NCBI RefSeq assembly: GCF_008831285.2
Contig: NC_045148.1
Coordinates: 22,253,002-22,317,001, forward strand
DNA from: Nymphaea colorata
Lineage: Eukaryota > Streptophyta > Magnoliopsida > Nymphaeales > Nymphaeaceae
Direction: 5' to 3'
Length of the DNA: 64,000 bases
The translations under genes were made by a program, and so were the position numbers. The notes beneath the pieces were generated by a model. It saw nothing but the letters and a program-made list of their open reading frames with translations, ran no database searches and was not told where the DNA came from. Shown here in pieces: positions 1 through 12,540 of this stretch (positions are counted from its first letter, which is position 1; each line of letters opens with the position of its first letter).

Positions 1-2484
1 TGCAATCAGCAATTCTTGTCCTCATGCGACCATGAAAAGTCATGGGAAAATGGGATATGGTTTGTCCTTGTTGAATGCACATAGCATGAGATTTTCCTTT
101 CTTCGAAGCAACACCTCCTTAGACACGTTGCATTTGGATGCCGTAAGGAACATAATCTAATGGAAAATCCCTTGGGTACCAAACCTAGGTAAGTAGGGAG
201 CCCTTTTGCTGTTTGAGATAACCAATTTTGTCTCTTTTATGTGTGTCCCTTTATATTACTATCTCTTTATTTTTTTATCAATGAAAGGGTTACATTGGAA
301 TTGGCCCTTAAGTGAAGAAGTTGGAAAGTGTTTCTAACAATTGGCATGCTCAAAAATAGAAGATAGACTCAGTTGCAAAACAATAAAATGACTTAGATAA
401 TGAGCACTGATCCCTACTCAACCTGATTAACCTAGGACAAAAGGATAACCTTGACCAATTGAGTTAGAAGTCATGCCACCTTGACCAATTGAGTAGCTCG
501 GACCATATCATGGCTAGGCCAAATAATCCATTCATTGTTGGCTATACACATACTACCAAATACATATAAAAACTTCACATACAAATGCATGCTTGGGAAC
601 TTTCTTTAACAGTTAACAAAAGTCAAGAAGGCATCAAAAAATATTTCCTCATGAACTCAATTTTAGATGGAAAAGTCTATTACAAACCCACATTTGAAAT
701 TTCAATAAATAGACAAAACGGAATAGATTTTCAAACCTAAGAACCTTGGTTTGAACATAAATATTTTTGTTTCCAATTTTGTATAAAATGGGGCCGGAAC
801 CCCTTATGTAATTATTTTAAGAAAATTGAGGCTACTTAAAAAGTTTTAAAAAGCTACAACTGTTATTTAAAAAGTTCAACAAATTAGTGGGGTCTTTCAT
901 GGTTGCAGCCCTATTTAAAACATTTGTAAAAAGTATGGAGGGGTTCTAAATTATTTCATAAAGGTGTAACACCCCTTATTGGCACAATTTTCCTAATTTT
1001 CCCTCATCTTTTCCCTCCTTTTAATTTTTCTAAGGGTTAAATGGTGAACTAAGAAAGTGGGGCCATGCTCTGACCATCTATTGTTTGCGAATCCTACTAT
1101 GACTCTAACCACTAGCGAGGTCACCAACAGCACTCTGCTGGTCAAACCCATGGCTTTTTCTCACTCGATTTGTCCTCATTCTAAGGCTTTCATCATTCAC
1201 AAGTTGAACCTTAGCCAAACAAAGACTCTCTCCCTCTTAAGTAAGGCAAAGCAGGGGAGGCTACACAACTGCAAACACCCTGCTTGATTCTCTTTTTCTT
1301 TTCCTTTAATATCTATTATAGGTTTAAAGAGCCTTGCTATGAAGTCACAATATAGGAGGTAAATGAGAGAGACGTAACCAAATATTAACTTACAAGGTTT
1401 CAGCCTAAGTATGGCTTAAGTCTACAATATATCCTCACTAACTATTCTTCAACTTGTGATAAAAGAGTGAGTCGTACAACTCTTATTTTGTGTGAGTTGA
1501 AGTTTACAAAATGTACAGTAAGCCCATTTAGGTTTTGACAATTTTTTTTTCTTTCCTTATAAGATATGTGATCCAAAATTTTACTTTTAGATTTGATATG
1601 ATTTATACTTTTAAAAGGCTTTCCTTGGGTTAAGTTTGCCACATGGGTTAAGTTTGCCACATGGATTTCACTCTTCTCTTTATTTTATCTTTTATTTTTT
1701 TTGCTTTCCATGGGTTAAGTTTGCCACATGGGTTAAGCTTGCCACCGTCAATGACTCCCTTTTCCTAATTGTCTGTAATTTTTGTTTCATCTGTTCTCCA
1801 GTGTCCCCATGCAAGCTAATCACTCGGCAAGAAAAGAAAGGCCCCACGGATTTGAAGAAAAAAATTTACAAGTGTTTGTCTCAATAGAAATAAACTCAGC
1901 TTATTAGCTGCGTTAAGAATAAAATTCACATGAATGGAGGCACTTTGGGCATTACTATCTCTTTCACTGTAAAACATGGGGAAACAACCTGCTCCCTAAA
2001 TGATAAAGGTAGGAGGCGTACCCCCAACAAGCTGTTGCTGCAACCAGATCCAAATGGAGGCACTAATTGGAACTTGTTATATATGCACTGTTTTAATATG
2101 TTGCATTTTGAGAAAAATATGATTTTTAATTTATAATACTGTTCAAAATTTCACAATTCATTCAACCAAATTGGAGAAAATCATCTGCATCTGAACTGGT
2201 TGCAAATCACAATTGTAGAGTCAATTTTTTTGATGGAACATAATACCCGCATAATGTCTAGGAAGGAGAACTTAAATTAATTCGTGCATTATTTCACCGC
2301 AAACTACTCCATACATCAGATGGTCCAAGTAAATTACATGTATACGGTAAACATCAAAATAAGTAACCAACACACTGAGAGTTCAAAATTTTAAGACCCA
2401 CTTTGTAAGCTTTATTGATTTCATTCTTTCCTACCCACGTACAGATCACATTTTACAGGTAACTCAGTGTTTTTCTACTGTCAT
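1..2484. other. gene-poor flank, no supported gene
   Basis: AT-rich sequence with frequent stops on both strands; the longest open frames are under 90 codons and show no recognisable domain. No receptor-kinase catalytic sequence is visible here, although the 3' half of the minus-strand pseudogene at 2.7-3.8 kb would be expected on this side. A TGTAACACCCC string near 965 resembles the start of many plant LTRs, but no partner end was found. Confidence 0.5.
1627..1745. repeat. paired 16-bp short repeats
   Basis: The 16-mer gggttaagtttgccac occurs at 1627, 1645 and 1712, and with one change at 1730. The copies form two pairs, each with 18-bp internal spacing, and the pairs lie 85 bp apart. This looks like a local tandem duplication that was itself copied. 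No function can be assigned. Confidence 0.75.
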
Positions 2485-2563
2485 TTAAAACATCTCATAT
2501 TCATCCTTCAATTTTATTGATTTTGTCAAAGCCATTTTTTGCAAAACGTTGCATTCTTGGGTG

Positions 2564-2663
2564 NNNNNNNNNNNNNNNNNNNNNNNNNNNNNNNNNNNNN
2601 NNNNNNNNNNNNNNNNNNNNNNNNNNNNNNNNNNNNNNNNNNNNNNNNNNNNNNNNNNNNNNN
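2564..2663. other. assembly gap (100 N)
   Basis: Exactly 100 consecutive N, the usual placeholder for a gap of unknown size. It cuts the LRR region of the pseudogene to its right: the LRR reading is recognisable up to the gap and is lost beyond it. Confidence 0.99.
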
Positions 2664-3832
2664 CCTTCAATCTGATTAGAGGAAAGGTCAAGTTTCGACA
2701 AGGTGGCTGTCAGGTTTCCAACAGAGCAGGAAGAATGCCGTTCAAAAGGTTTTGTTGATAGATAAAGTTCCTCTAGCATCCGACACCTAGTGAGGATGTG
2801 AGAATGAGAGCTCTCGGTTGCCAGGGACATTGGTTAACATATTTCCCCAAGTGAAAGGTACTTGAGTTGTGACAGACTACCTATTCTAATGGTATCGGAC
2901 CACTAAATTTATTGCTTTCTGCACTAAGAACTTGAAGTCTTGTAGCATTAAAAAGAGAAGCTGGGAGAGGGCCATCAAAATTGTTTATATGCATATAGAG
3001 TCGTCGGAGATTGGGCAGGAAGCGGCCAGCATCTTTTGGGAGATGCCCTGTTAGTTGATTGGTCATGAAACTCAAACCCCAAAGAGCGGATAGGTAAACA
3101 AGCTCTCAGGAAGTGTACCAGTGAGATTGTTCCTTTGCATGCTAAGGCCATCAAGTGGGTTAGGCTTCCAAACTTAGAAGGAATGTTCCCTGTATCTGAT
3201 TTTCACTGATAAAAAACCACTCCAGTTTTGAGAGATTACCCAAAGCAACTGGAATGGTGCCAGTGAGCCTATTACCACCAATGTTAAGTACTTGAGTTCT
3301 GACAAACTGCCTAGAAATTTTGGATGCTTCCATAGAATTGGTTGCCCCTGCTGACAGTGTTTGGAGACCTTGACAATGGCTCAGTGTTTGTGGAATTAAC
3401 CCTTTAAAATGGTTTCCCATATGGAAGTATTTTCAATGAAGGGAGGCGGCTAAAATCAACGAGAAGGTGACCATGGAAACTGTTGTTTGAGAGATGAAGA
3501 ACTTGCAAGAAGAAGAGATTGCTGATGTATGGGGAGAGGGTACCTTCAAGTGCCTTGTCGGTGAGGTTCAGACCAACGACCCTTTGTGAACTACGGCTGC
3601 ATGAAACTCCATTCCATAGGCAGAAGGAAATGTTTGAGTTCCACTTTGAGAGTACATTGTAGGGGTCTCTGGTGACCTGGGATTTGAAGGATAGCAATGC
3701 AAATTCATTGGTCACATTGCTTAGAGAAACAAATGCTGGTGATACCTCTTCCTCGCCAAGCAGTATAGTCAAGGTAAGGAAGCAACACAGAAGAAAGTTT
3801 ATGGGAAAAGGTGACAAACTGGCTGCAGCCAT
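2664..3832 (-). pseudogene. LRR receptor kinase pseudogene, copy 1 (ectodomain part)
   Basis: Fragment of an Xa21/EFR-like LRR receptor kinase, a family that senses microbial or endogenous ligands at the plasma membrane. Visible in order: a hydrophobic signal peptide after the start at 3832; an LRR N-terminal cap with the paired cysteines (ISFCLWNGVSC); then LRRs with LxxLxLxxN and G.IP spacing (LTGTIPVALGNLSKLEWF; LTGHLPKDAGRFLPNLRRL). The frame is broken several times. It shifts near 3413 after DFSRLPSLKIL. One base is missing near 3090 relative to copy 2. One base is also lost near 2883 (GAATAGG where copy 2 has GAATTAGG), giving a stop after SGPIPLE. The reading ends at the N gap, and no transmembrane or kinase part is seen to the left. 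The Met at 3832 is preferred over the upstream Met at 3889, which would lie almost on the TATA box. Family assignment is firm; pseudogene status is firm unless the assembly is in error. Confidence 0.9.
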
Positions 3833-3893
3833 ACCAGCGGAAGTTGTTGGTGGTAATTCTGTGCCTGCATAACCATGATAAGGAATCAAAGCC

Positions 3894-3902
3894 CCTTTTA
3901 TA
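3894..3902 (-). promoter_or_regulatory. TATA box of LRR-RLK copy 1
   Basis: On the minus strand this reads TATAAAAGG, about 62 bp upstream of the ATG at 3832. The matching site of copy 2 (49498-49507) has changed to TATACATAAA. The position supports 3832 rather than 3889 as the translation start. Confidence 0.6.
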
Positions 3903-4882
3903 GATTCTCTTCGAGAAATGGTGTCTTTTTAAAAAAAATTGTTAATCTTGCACAACCATGACATGGCTGATCACATTAATGGCATTCTCATGGCCAGTAG
4001 CCCTTACTTCATTAGTATATTTCCACTATCATGTTTTCTTTATGCCAGTTTTCAACTCTTTCTTCCGTTTTTCTAATTCCTCCCTTAAATCATCCAATGA
4101 AAAAGACGTCATGATTCAAAGTTTGGATCAGACTTATGGTTTGAGTTAGATCCGAAGATGATAAAAATCAATTAATGAATCTTGTGAGCTCCCCATCAAA
4201 AACCTGCCAAGAATTGACTCAACTATCGGGCAACTTGAATAATGTAGAAGGTTCAAGATAGGACAGGAATGCTTGACGTGTATTAACTCCATATTGGTGG
4301 CAGTTAGTAGGGGGCCCAAGAAATTTTAATCACTCAACTACTAGCAAAAATACCATTATGAGGGGGGCGTCAATTTATCAATTAATGTTCTAGCCCATCA
4401 ATATTTAGATGGTCTAGGCCGATGACAGGGAAATGTTTAAAGTAGCATATTTTGGCACCACAAGCTCTGGATCGATCTCTCATTTTCCTTCTGGTTGTCA
4501 CACTTGATTAGGTAGCATTCGATAGCCTCTTTTCTGAGTCTGCATTGTAGATCCTCTGTATAAGTAAATTAAGGATCTTAGTAATATGGATTTATATCAG
4601 GTAACATGTAAAAAACTATGGATATAAAGTCGGATGGGGGGTATTCAAGCTTAAATTCATATATTTGAAATCCTAGTGATCTCAGAACATTGTGGGTCTC
4701 AAATCTGTGGTGAAAGAAACGCACCCTTAGTTCCAACGGCATTTAATGTGAGGAACAATAAGCATCGCTCTATCTGATCAAGGGACAAGTTATCGTAGTA
4801 AAATTAAGTTCTTCCCCCTTTAATTTATACATACTTCCACATCCCAAAGCTTTTCCAGTAAGTTGGTAAGAACTTCTTTGTA

Positions 4883-4914
4883 TCTATATATATGTATGTG
4901 TGTGTGTGTGTGTG
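4883..4914. repeat. (TA)n(TG)n microsatellite
   Basis: TA followed by an uninterrupted TG run. The duplicate at about 50550 is much shorter, so the array has changed since duplication. Confidence 0.9.
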
Positions 4915-5744
4915 TAGTATGTAGTTGACCATAACCAAAAAGATACAAACGTTTTGCATTTAGTCATTGTAAATTTGTTTCAAACTCCACACATATTTTA
5001 TTGATAATGAGCACTGCTTGCCCTACATTAATTCAAAATAAGTCTATTTTCTAGTGTTCTAATTATTTAAATAACATGCCAATTACAAGTGAGTCATAGC
5101 ACTGACGGATGCATTTTGTACAGTTGATACAATTAGTCCGTCGGATCAGCTGATTCCTGGACTAGCATTAATATAACAGGTTTGAAGATCCTTTGCTCAT
5201 TAGTTCTTGTCTGGATCGACCTCCTCATCAAGCTTGCCATCAATCTGGATTATTTTATAAATGAACACTACTGACTTCCTTAAGCTTCACATTTCTATGG
5301 TGAAGCTTGTTCTTGTATTTGGACTGCACTCACTCAGATGTGAATTTTTACATTGCTCTTCTTCTTTGAAATTCCATTTAAATGAACGTAACATTCCCAA
5401 CATTTTTTATAATCAATTTCGTGTGGTTTTAGAAAGGAAAATTTGGAGTGCCTACAACCATGTTCCTCATTCCAGAGATAAGAGTAAATACCAAAGAAGT
5501 AGTTGTTGCATGAGTTTTTACAAAATCTACATGGACCTGGTCCCTTCCTTTCCATTGTTAGTTAATATTCCACTCAGGTACATTGGTCCAAAGAATTATC
5601 TATGCAGAGTTCTTGTTGAACCGAGCAGCACATGATTTGAATTGATTTAGTTTGTGCCAAGCTTGTTTAATTAGTTTGAGTTTAATGAGTTATTGAACTA
5701 ACCTCCTTCAAATAGCACTTGGCCCAAGTGAAATCAAGCTTTCA

Positions 5745-7285
5745 TATTATCTGGCAGTGTTTAAATTGGCACTGTTATTTAGTGCTTACTTATCATTTTA
5801 ATTAGTTGTTCTTCAGTTTTTGTCTTTATGTTAAATACATATTTCACCAATTTCATGTTGAAGCTTACAATTCACCTCGTGACAGGCTCAAGTCTTGCCT
5901 CTTGCCTTAAACGCCTATATAGCCAATTAAAGTTTTTTGGTTTTTTTATCTTTTTTTAATACTGAAAAGAGGGAAAAAAGTGTCCAAAGATGTCATGATC
6001 AAAAGATAGGTTCATGACTAAGGTTCAAATTTAAATATATTGATATGTAATTAAGGGACCTCTTGAAAACTTCCGAAGAATTGACTCTGTTGAGTACGTT
6101 GCAATTGGTACGGACAGGCATGGACGTTTATGACTCAGTTACTCTGACATCTTCGATGTCAAAACTTGAAGCTTGATTGAATTGGAAATGCTTGACATAT
6201 ATTGACTCATGTGCATATTGCTGATCGTCCCCCAACTACTCACATTTGAAGTCCAGGAAAGGGATTGAAGAATGAAGAGATTATTTAAGTAGTTTATTTG
6301 GGCTACACAAGCTTTCAACAATCTCTCATGTTCCTTGTATAGTAGTTTGTTCACATTTAACTACTTGTAACCAACATTTGATGTCATGTGACAGAATGAG
6401 TGAATTCTAGCACCATTCCTTCAATTTGGTGAAATGGTTGGAAAATCATTTATATGGCTGTTTTACTCAAGTTATAACACCCACCAAATGCTCCAGCAGG
6501 CTCCAATCATAGTTGGGTGAGCAGGAAAAGTATTTCATCTCGCCGCCCAATGAGAAGTTTGAAACCCTCACGCTTCCCCCCAACCTCTCTGCTTTGTGCT
6601 ATCAGCTTGTGAACCTAACCTTATGAAATTAATTCTTTATTCATGGAAAAAATGAATCCATGATCAAGCAATATCTCATGCAAAAGGTTTATTGTTCTGG
6701 CCTTAGCATGAAGATACACACAGTTAAACATATGAGAATTTTACAAAATAAGTTCATGCTTTGCTGGATGACAAAAACATGCCACTGTTGTCGATTACAT
6801 AAAAAGACAAAAGCAGTTAAATGAAAGTGTATTTTTGTGATTTCATCAAACCCTAAAACTTGTTTTTGTAAAAGCTTCATTTCTTTGCTTTTAAGGCACA
6901 GTGTCTAAGTTGAACATGTTGTGGATCAATACATGATAGAGTGCAACACTTGCTTTAAGCACAGTGTCTAAAACCAAATCATTTGGTAAATGGAACACTT
7001 TGAAAGTGTCCTATGCATATGCCCCAAAGATTAGGGGAGATTCATTGACATCTAGTTCTAATGTTCTATGAATCTGCCCAAATTTTGAGGCAGGTTAATG
7101 GAACACTCACATAATGTTCTAAAACCCCAAAACAATCCCTTAACAAACATCCAAGTCAAGGTTTAGATACAAATTCTTGTTGTTAATTAGGTGGTCTCAA
7201 TGTGTATATAGGAAAAGTCAATGTTGCCAGATGTTAGATAGTTGTGTGGTCAAAATTTAGAAATTTGTTGCTATAAGAAAATTGT
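5745..7285. repeat. direct repeat unit 1 in the copy 1 flank
   Basis: First of two adjacent, diverged direct copies; the second starts near 7290. Shared landmarks include a stretch ending in agccaattaaagttttt (about 5925 and 7460), a block containing gtccaaagatgtcatgatcaaaa, and the atcaagcaatatctcat block (6662 and 8161). The same pair occurs in the copy 2 flank, so this tandem duplication predates duplication of the receptor locus. Confidence 0.75.
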
Positions 7286-7289
7286 CATC

Positions 7290-8530
7290 CACCATAAATT
7301 TGACACTGCTGCTTAGTGCTTATCATTTAAATTAGTTGTTCGTTTTCAGTTTTTGTCTCTTTTTTTTTTGAAATATATATTTTACCAATTTCATTTTGAA
7401 GCTTACACTTCACCTCCTGATAGGCTAAATGTCTTGCTTCATGCTTTAAATCCTTTACCAGCCAATTAAAGTTTTTGGTTTTTTTATCTTCCTTTAATAC
7501 TCAAAAGATGGAAGAAAAGTGTCCAAAGATGTCATGATCAAAAGATAGGTTCAGGACTAAGCTTCAAATTTAAATATATTGATACATAATTAAGGGTCCT
7601 CTTGAAGACTTCCAATCTGAATTGACTTGTGCTGAGCACGCTGCATTAGTGCGGACGGGTTATGGACGTTTATGACTCGCTTACTCTGACATCTTCAATG
7701 TCAACGCTTGAAGCTTGATAGAATTGGAAATGCTTAACGGATATTGACTCAACTGCATACTGCTGGTAGGTATTTAATAGAGGAGAAAGTAATTTAGTCC
7801 CCTAACTACGCACAATTGAAGACTAGGGAAGGCATTGAAGATATGTTTTAACTAGTTTAGTTGGGCACCACAAGCTTTGAATCAATCTCTCTTGTTCCCT
7901 GTATAGTAGTTTGTCACATTTAACTACTTTTAACCATCATTTGATTTCGTGTTGACAGAATGCAGTGGATTCAAGCACCATTCCTTCAATTTGATGAAAT
8001 GGTGAGAAAACCATTTTTATGGCTGCTCTACTCAAGTTATAACACCTACAAATGCCCCTATGTGTATAGGAGAATTATTTCATTCAATCGCCTGGCTTGC
8101 GCTATCGTAAACCCAATTTTGTGAAATTAATTCTTTATTCATGGGACAAGTTGAATCCGTGATCAAGCAATATCTCATCCAAAATGTTTATTGTTGAGAC
8201 CTTAACATGAGACTACACAGTTAAATGTATGTAAATTTTATAAAAATACTTTCATTCTTTGATGGATGACAAATACATGGTACTGTTAGAGCTTCAGTTC
8301 CTTACTTTTAAGGTGCCACGTCTAAGTTGATGATGTTGTTGGTCAATACATGATAAAGTACAGGATCCTAGTTCAAAAAACCTGGGTTCATCCAAATCTA
8401 GGTCTGGACTCCAATTATTATTGTTCATTGTATATATATATGTATATATATATGAAAAATCAATGTTGGAAGATGCCAATAAGTTGTTGTATGGCTAGAA
8501 TTTAGAAATTTATTGCTGAAAGTAAATTGC
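7290..8530. repeat. direct repeat unit 2 in the copy 1 flank
   Basis: Second copy of the unit described at 5745-7285. It ends after a tttagaaatttattgctgaaa string that also closes the unit in the other locus (about 54280). No open frame is shared by the copies, so this is non-coding or long-decayed sequence. Confidence 0.75.
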
Positions 8531-8644
8531 TGTCCGCCACAAACTGTGTTAATACCAATTATACAGTAACCTTTTTAGCGACAAATTTTTTAAATTTTAC
8601 CATCTAGCAGCATTCAGCATCCGAAGATTAGATCCTCAAAGATG

Positions 8645-8665
8645 GAGAGAGAGAGAGAGAGAGAT
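8645..8665. repeat. (GA)n microsatellite
   Basis: Simple GA run within AT-rich DNA; nothing else recognised nearby. Confidence 0.9.
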
Positions 8666-8669
8666 GATA

Positions 8670-10860
8670 TAATTTAATGTGAGAGACCTGGCCAGTTTGT
8701 CTCCAACATTAAATCGGTGCAATTCTCTGGCAAGGAAGAAAGTTGACCTAGTTACCGATAAGCTCAAGCCATAACTTTTCAGGAAGTTTGAAAAAGGAGA
8801 GGACGTTTGAATCACATGGACGGAGTGAAAAGTGGTTTATAATGATAATATGTCCAAGAACTTTCTTATAGAAGACCAGATAATATTTTTATAACTTGTT
8901 ATCATAAAATAAAAATGTCATAGAACAAGCGGTGGAGCTAGAAAAAATTTCTGGAGGAGCACTCATTCACATATTTCTATATCCAAAGCGGCACTATGTA
9001 TATAACATAACAAATATTTGAAAATATTAACATAAAAATAAAAAAATATTGAAGGGATAATGTAGGCAGTTTATATGTAGCTCTGCCTCTGCACAGAACA
9101 TTTTCAATGTGCACAAACGTATCTTACCATTAAATGCTTTCTCGTTTGTCCTCATGTAGATGTAGGCAACCAGCTGCGGCAACCTTAATTTGCAATTGTT
9201 GGGTCACAGTCTTATTGTTGTAAATAAGAAGTCCTTTTCACTTTAGATTGTGTTCAATGGGTGGGAATTTATTTCCCAAAATTTTATTTTGAGACACTTT
9301 GTCCCACTATAGAAAGTTGTAATGAAAATCGAAACTGAGTGTCACTCAACTTTTATTTTTCCAAAAATTGATGAAGTCCTATTCAATTTTGTTCACACCT
9401 CTGTGGGCCCGACAGAAATTAAGTGTATAGTGTCACAAATATTGTGATATTTAAAAAATATCATCATATTAACATAAAAAATAAGAACAACTAGAAAAGG
9501 GGAAATCGATATGTTGAAAAAAAAATAAAATTATATTTATCATGTTTTTTCACATTTTTTTGCAATTTTTCTATTTTTCATTTTTCTGTTTTTTAGCATT
9601 GACATTATCATGGATTCAAATTTAAACTCAAACTAAATTATATCTCATGATTTTTATCATCATTAAATGTTCTTTGTCACTTTTATATAGTTTTATTTAT
9701 GTTTTCTTATTACTTTCTGATTTAATTAATTTATAGCTATTTTTAAATTTTTTTAGTTTTTTCTGAGATTTTCCTAAGAAAACAACTTTGCTGAATCATA
9801 CTCAACAAAAATCTTGCTATTAAAAACCCCATCCCGATATTTCTGACAATCAGTTTGACACCTATTGCTACCTTCAAAGAAGCTTATTAGAGGACTCAGC
9901 CTATTCAAAAGAAAATGTAGCTTATTTTGCAAATAGGTAAGTGGAAGGTGGGGAGTAAGTATTTGTTCACATCAATTTGGAGATCGGGATGTCATTAAAA
10001 TTGGAGGTTGTATCTCGTGCTCCCTTATGGGTTTGGGTCTTGCAAGGATGTTGGGAGGATCTTTTCATAGCATAGTTAGCTATATTAGGGCATCCAGGTT
10101 AGGTTTCATTTGGATTTTGGTTTTGCATGTAAGATCATAGGTTCAAGTGTTGAAGCCCCTTTGATACTATTGTAACAACTTGAGTCACACTCCTACACCG
10201 GATTTGGACCCCTGATTTAACAGATCTAACCCACCCCCTTGCAAGTTCAAATGAACTAAGATAATCAATAACTTAACAACCTCCTTTATAAGTCTTCCAA
10301 AATTCTTCGTAATCTTACACAAAAGGGATTAAACTTTTGAGGTGTTAAACAATTTCTCAACTTTGTAGTTGATTGTTATTCTGTATGTGGATAGCTTTGG
10401 GAGCAAAATCTGAAACATGAGAGCAAGATTAATTTCGGCCCTTGCAAATTGGGTAGACCTATTCAAGATGACAATAGACGATTGGGTGTAGTGGCGGAAG
10501 AGGGGCACTAATACATCTTATTATTGCAATGGAATGAATGCATATTGGACTACGGGACAGCAGCCTAAGTCTGGTGTGGACCCTGCATATAGCTAGGCCT
10601 GAGTCTAGTGTTGGCATACAATCCGTTATCATACAATCCAGCCACAAGGTAGCTCTGCTACTGCCCGTCGGTGGTTCTCCAAGACAGCGAGGAGGAGGCG
10701 ACGATTTCTTCTTGTTAATGTGTCGACCTCTACTCTGCTTGTTTGCTGCCCTACAGCTGACGCCCCAACTATTTTGTTTTTTACTTTTACTTTTTTAAGT
10801 AACAAGGAACGTCAGATAAAAAAATCGGATGCTCCTCAAGAAACGCATAATTGACATAAT
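8670..10860. other. intergenic, no supported gene
   Basis: AT-rich sequence with stops in all frames. Short runs such as 9440-9760 are almost pure A/T. A stretch near 10130-10300 has the look of old transposon sequence, but no conserved domain or paired ends were found. Confidence 0.45.
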
Positions 10861-10863
10861 GAT

Positions 10864-10897
<34 letters not shown>

Positions 10898-10898
10898 C
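10864..10898. repeat. (CA)n(TA)n microsatellite
   Basis: CA dinucleotides passing directly into TA dinucleotides. Confidence 0.9.
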
Positions 10899-10904
10899 AT
10901 CTAT

Positions 10905-11290
10905 ATAGGTGTCAATAAATTCAATTTGGATCATATATCTGACCAAATTAACTACTTTAAAAGAATTGGATTGTATAACAAATTATCATCCAAAGCAGTC
11001 AGACCAAATATGGCTTTAAGAAATAACACATGATCGTATTCAGATTCGGATTTAACTAAATATTTCAACAGATTAGGAATCAATTTCAGATTCATGTTAA
11101 ATAAATATCCTCTATTTGATATCCATCCATTTGAAAGTTCGTTCCGGACATATTATAATGTGGTTCAGTAGGTTTAAAAGTCAGACTCGGATTTAGATGT
11201 GAATTTGACAATCAGATTTGCCTAGGATTTGAATTATATTCAAATTTGGATTCAGATTTGATATAGACATTTCTTCTTTTGCAGTGAGAG
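10905..11290. repeat. degenerate GATTCAGATT-rich repeat
   Basis: Loosely repeated words such as ggattcagatttg and attcggattt. The same vocabulary occurs inside A1 (20760-22330) and A2 (35210-36750), which suggests a shared low-complexity element family, possibly a hAT-type miniature element with subterminal repeats. No clean ends are visible here. Confidence 0.4.
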
Positions 11291-12220
11291 ATAGGAAGAG
11301 TTGTTCAGAAATTATAAATCCAATAAAGTCATTTACCAATGTTTCCCATAAACGTCAGCTTCATGTTCATTACCTTGTTTGGTGACAATGAGATTACATC
11401 CATGTGCTTCTCAGCCCCTAGATTACCTGCCATTGTTCCATAGTTGCTATTTCAGTTGTCCCATCCCAACGTCTGGCAAAAAAATGCTGCATACGAGTAT
11501 TGCTCAAGGTGACAAGCTACTTTTCCATAGGAGAAGTGGCAGAAATACATCTCGTTGTGAGCTAGATGAGTATTTCATTTTTACTGCTGGGTTGAAAGTT
11601 GAAGCCTTTCACCCTTTTCCTCCTTCCTCCTAGAGTGGTAGGTTTTGTTTTTGTGACATGATTCAATTTGCATATTGGTGTGCTTCCTTTTACAACACAA
11701 GGAGTTGATGCCATGAGAACTTGAACCCGCTACCGGCCCCTGCCCTGTCCATTACGCCATTCCATTCATAGATGAAGTGACTAAGATATATAATAATTAA
11801 ATTTGTTTTAGGGTTAGAAACTACAAATTCCACCATTTTTTTCCGGAAATCTTGCATAAGTCCTACCTTTTGACAACTTTGAAATGTCAGTGACATTTTC
11901 ACTGATATTCTCTTAACAGATGTCCCGACTAAACGTCGGCAAAATTTTTACTGATGTTCTTTCCTCCTTTACCAATGTTTCCTGGCCGTTGGTAAAATAC
12001 AAATTTTTTGTGGTGGGGCAGCTATCTACATGGTTGAAGTTTTTCCTTGGATACCAAAAGTTGGTAGAATATCAAATCCCCCAAATCATCGAAGTTTTTT
12101 GGGAGATCCAATGGAACTTCATAATGGTATTGGCTGCCACTGCAAACAAACCACAAATTTTTCTCTCAGCAACATTTGCGTTGGAAGGACAAGCAGTGGG
12201 GCATATTGGGCCGGTTTATA

Positions 12221-12540
12221 CATGCTGAGGCAGGGCACCAGGTCGGGCTGCCCCCGGATACCCGGCACCCGGCCTGCCTCGGGCCCGGACACGAGAAAAA
12301 CGAACCCGGGCCAGCCCGAGTCGTTATGGGGCTGGCCCGGGTGGGCCTGATAAGCCCGATTCGAGCCCAACAAGTTATTTTAAAAAAAAATATTAATTTA
12401 TATATATAATATTTTATTATAATTAATTATATTAATATATTATTTCATATTAAAATTATATATTTTTCAATTTAATTGGGCAGGGCTTAGGCTCGGACTC
12501 GGTTTTCCAAGTCAGGCCAGGCCGACCCAATGCCCAAGCT
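12221..12540. mobile_element. hAT-like miniature element, GC-rich ends
   Basis: Two strongly GC-rich ends built on gggcccggcccg words flank an AT-rich core. The right end (gacccaatgcccaagctca) is related in inverted orientation to the left (tgctgaggcagggcacc). The same design occurs at 20483, 34844 and 45378, where 8-bp target duplications are visible. A fragment of the left end recurs at 31710-31845. No convincing target duplication was found here, and no transposase is encoded. Confidence 0.6.

Larger units (their letters stand above)
3903..8530. repeat. 5' flank of receptor copy 1, duplicated at 49.5-54.3 kb
   Basis: Long stretches match 49508-54310 by eye. Examples are the tgaatcttgtgagctcccc block (4177 and 49847), the tttaatttatacatacttcc block (4820 and 50482) and the tagtttgagtttaatgag block (5672 and 51498). 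The receptor was therefore duplicated together with several kilobases of upstream DNA. An open frame of 124 codons at 5261-5635 is not preserved in the other copy and is not called. No gene is supported in this stretch. Confidence 0.85.

Noticed and set aside
5261-5635. 124-codon plus-strand open frame upstream of receptor copy 1
   Set aside because: The homologous sequence near 51100-51450 has indels that break the frame, no domain is recognisable, and codon conservation is absent.
12030-12373. Overlapping open frames on both strands at 12.1-12.4 kb
   Set aside because: They arise from the stop-poor GC-rich end of a hAT-like element, not from a gene.
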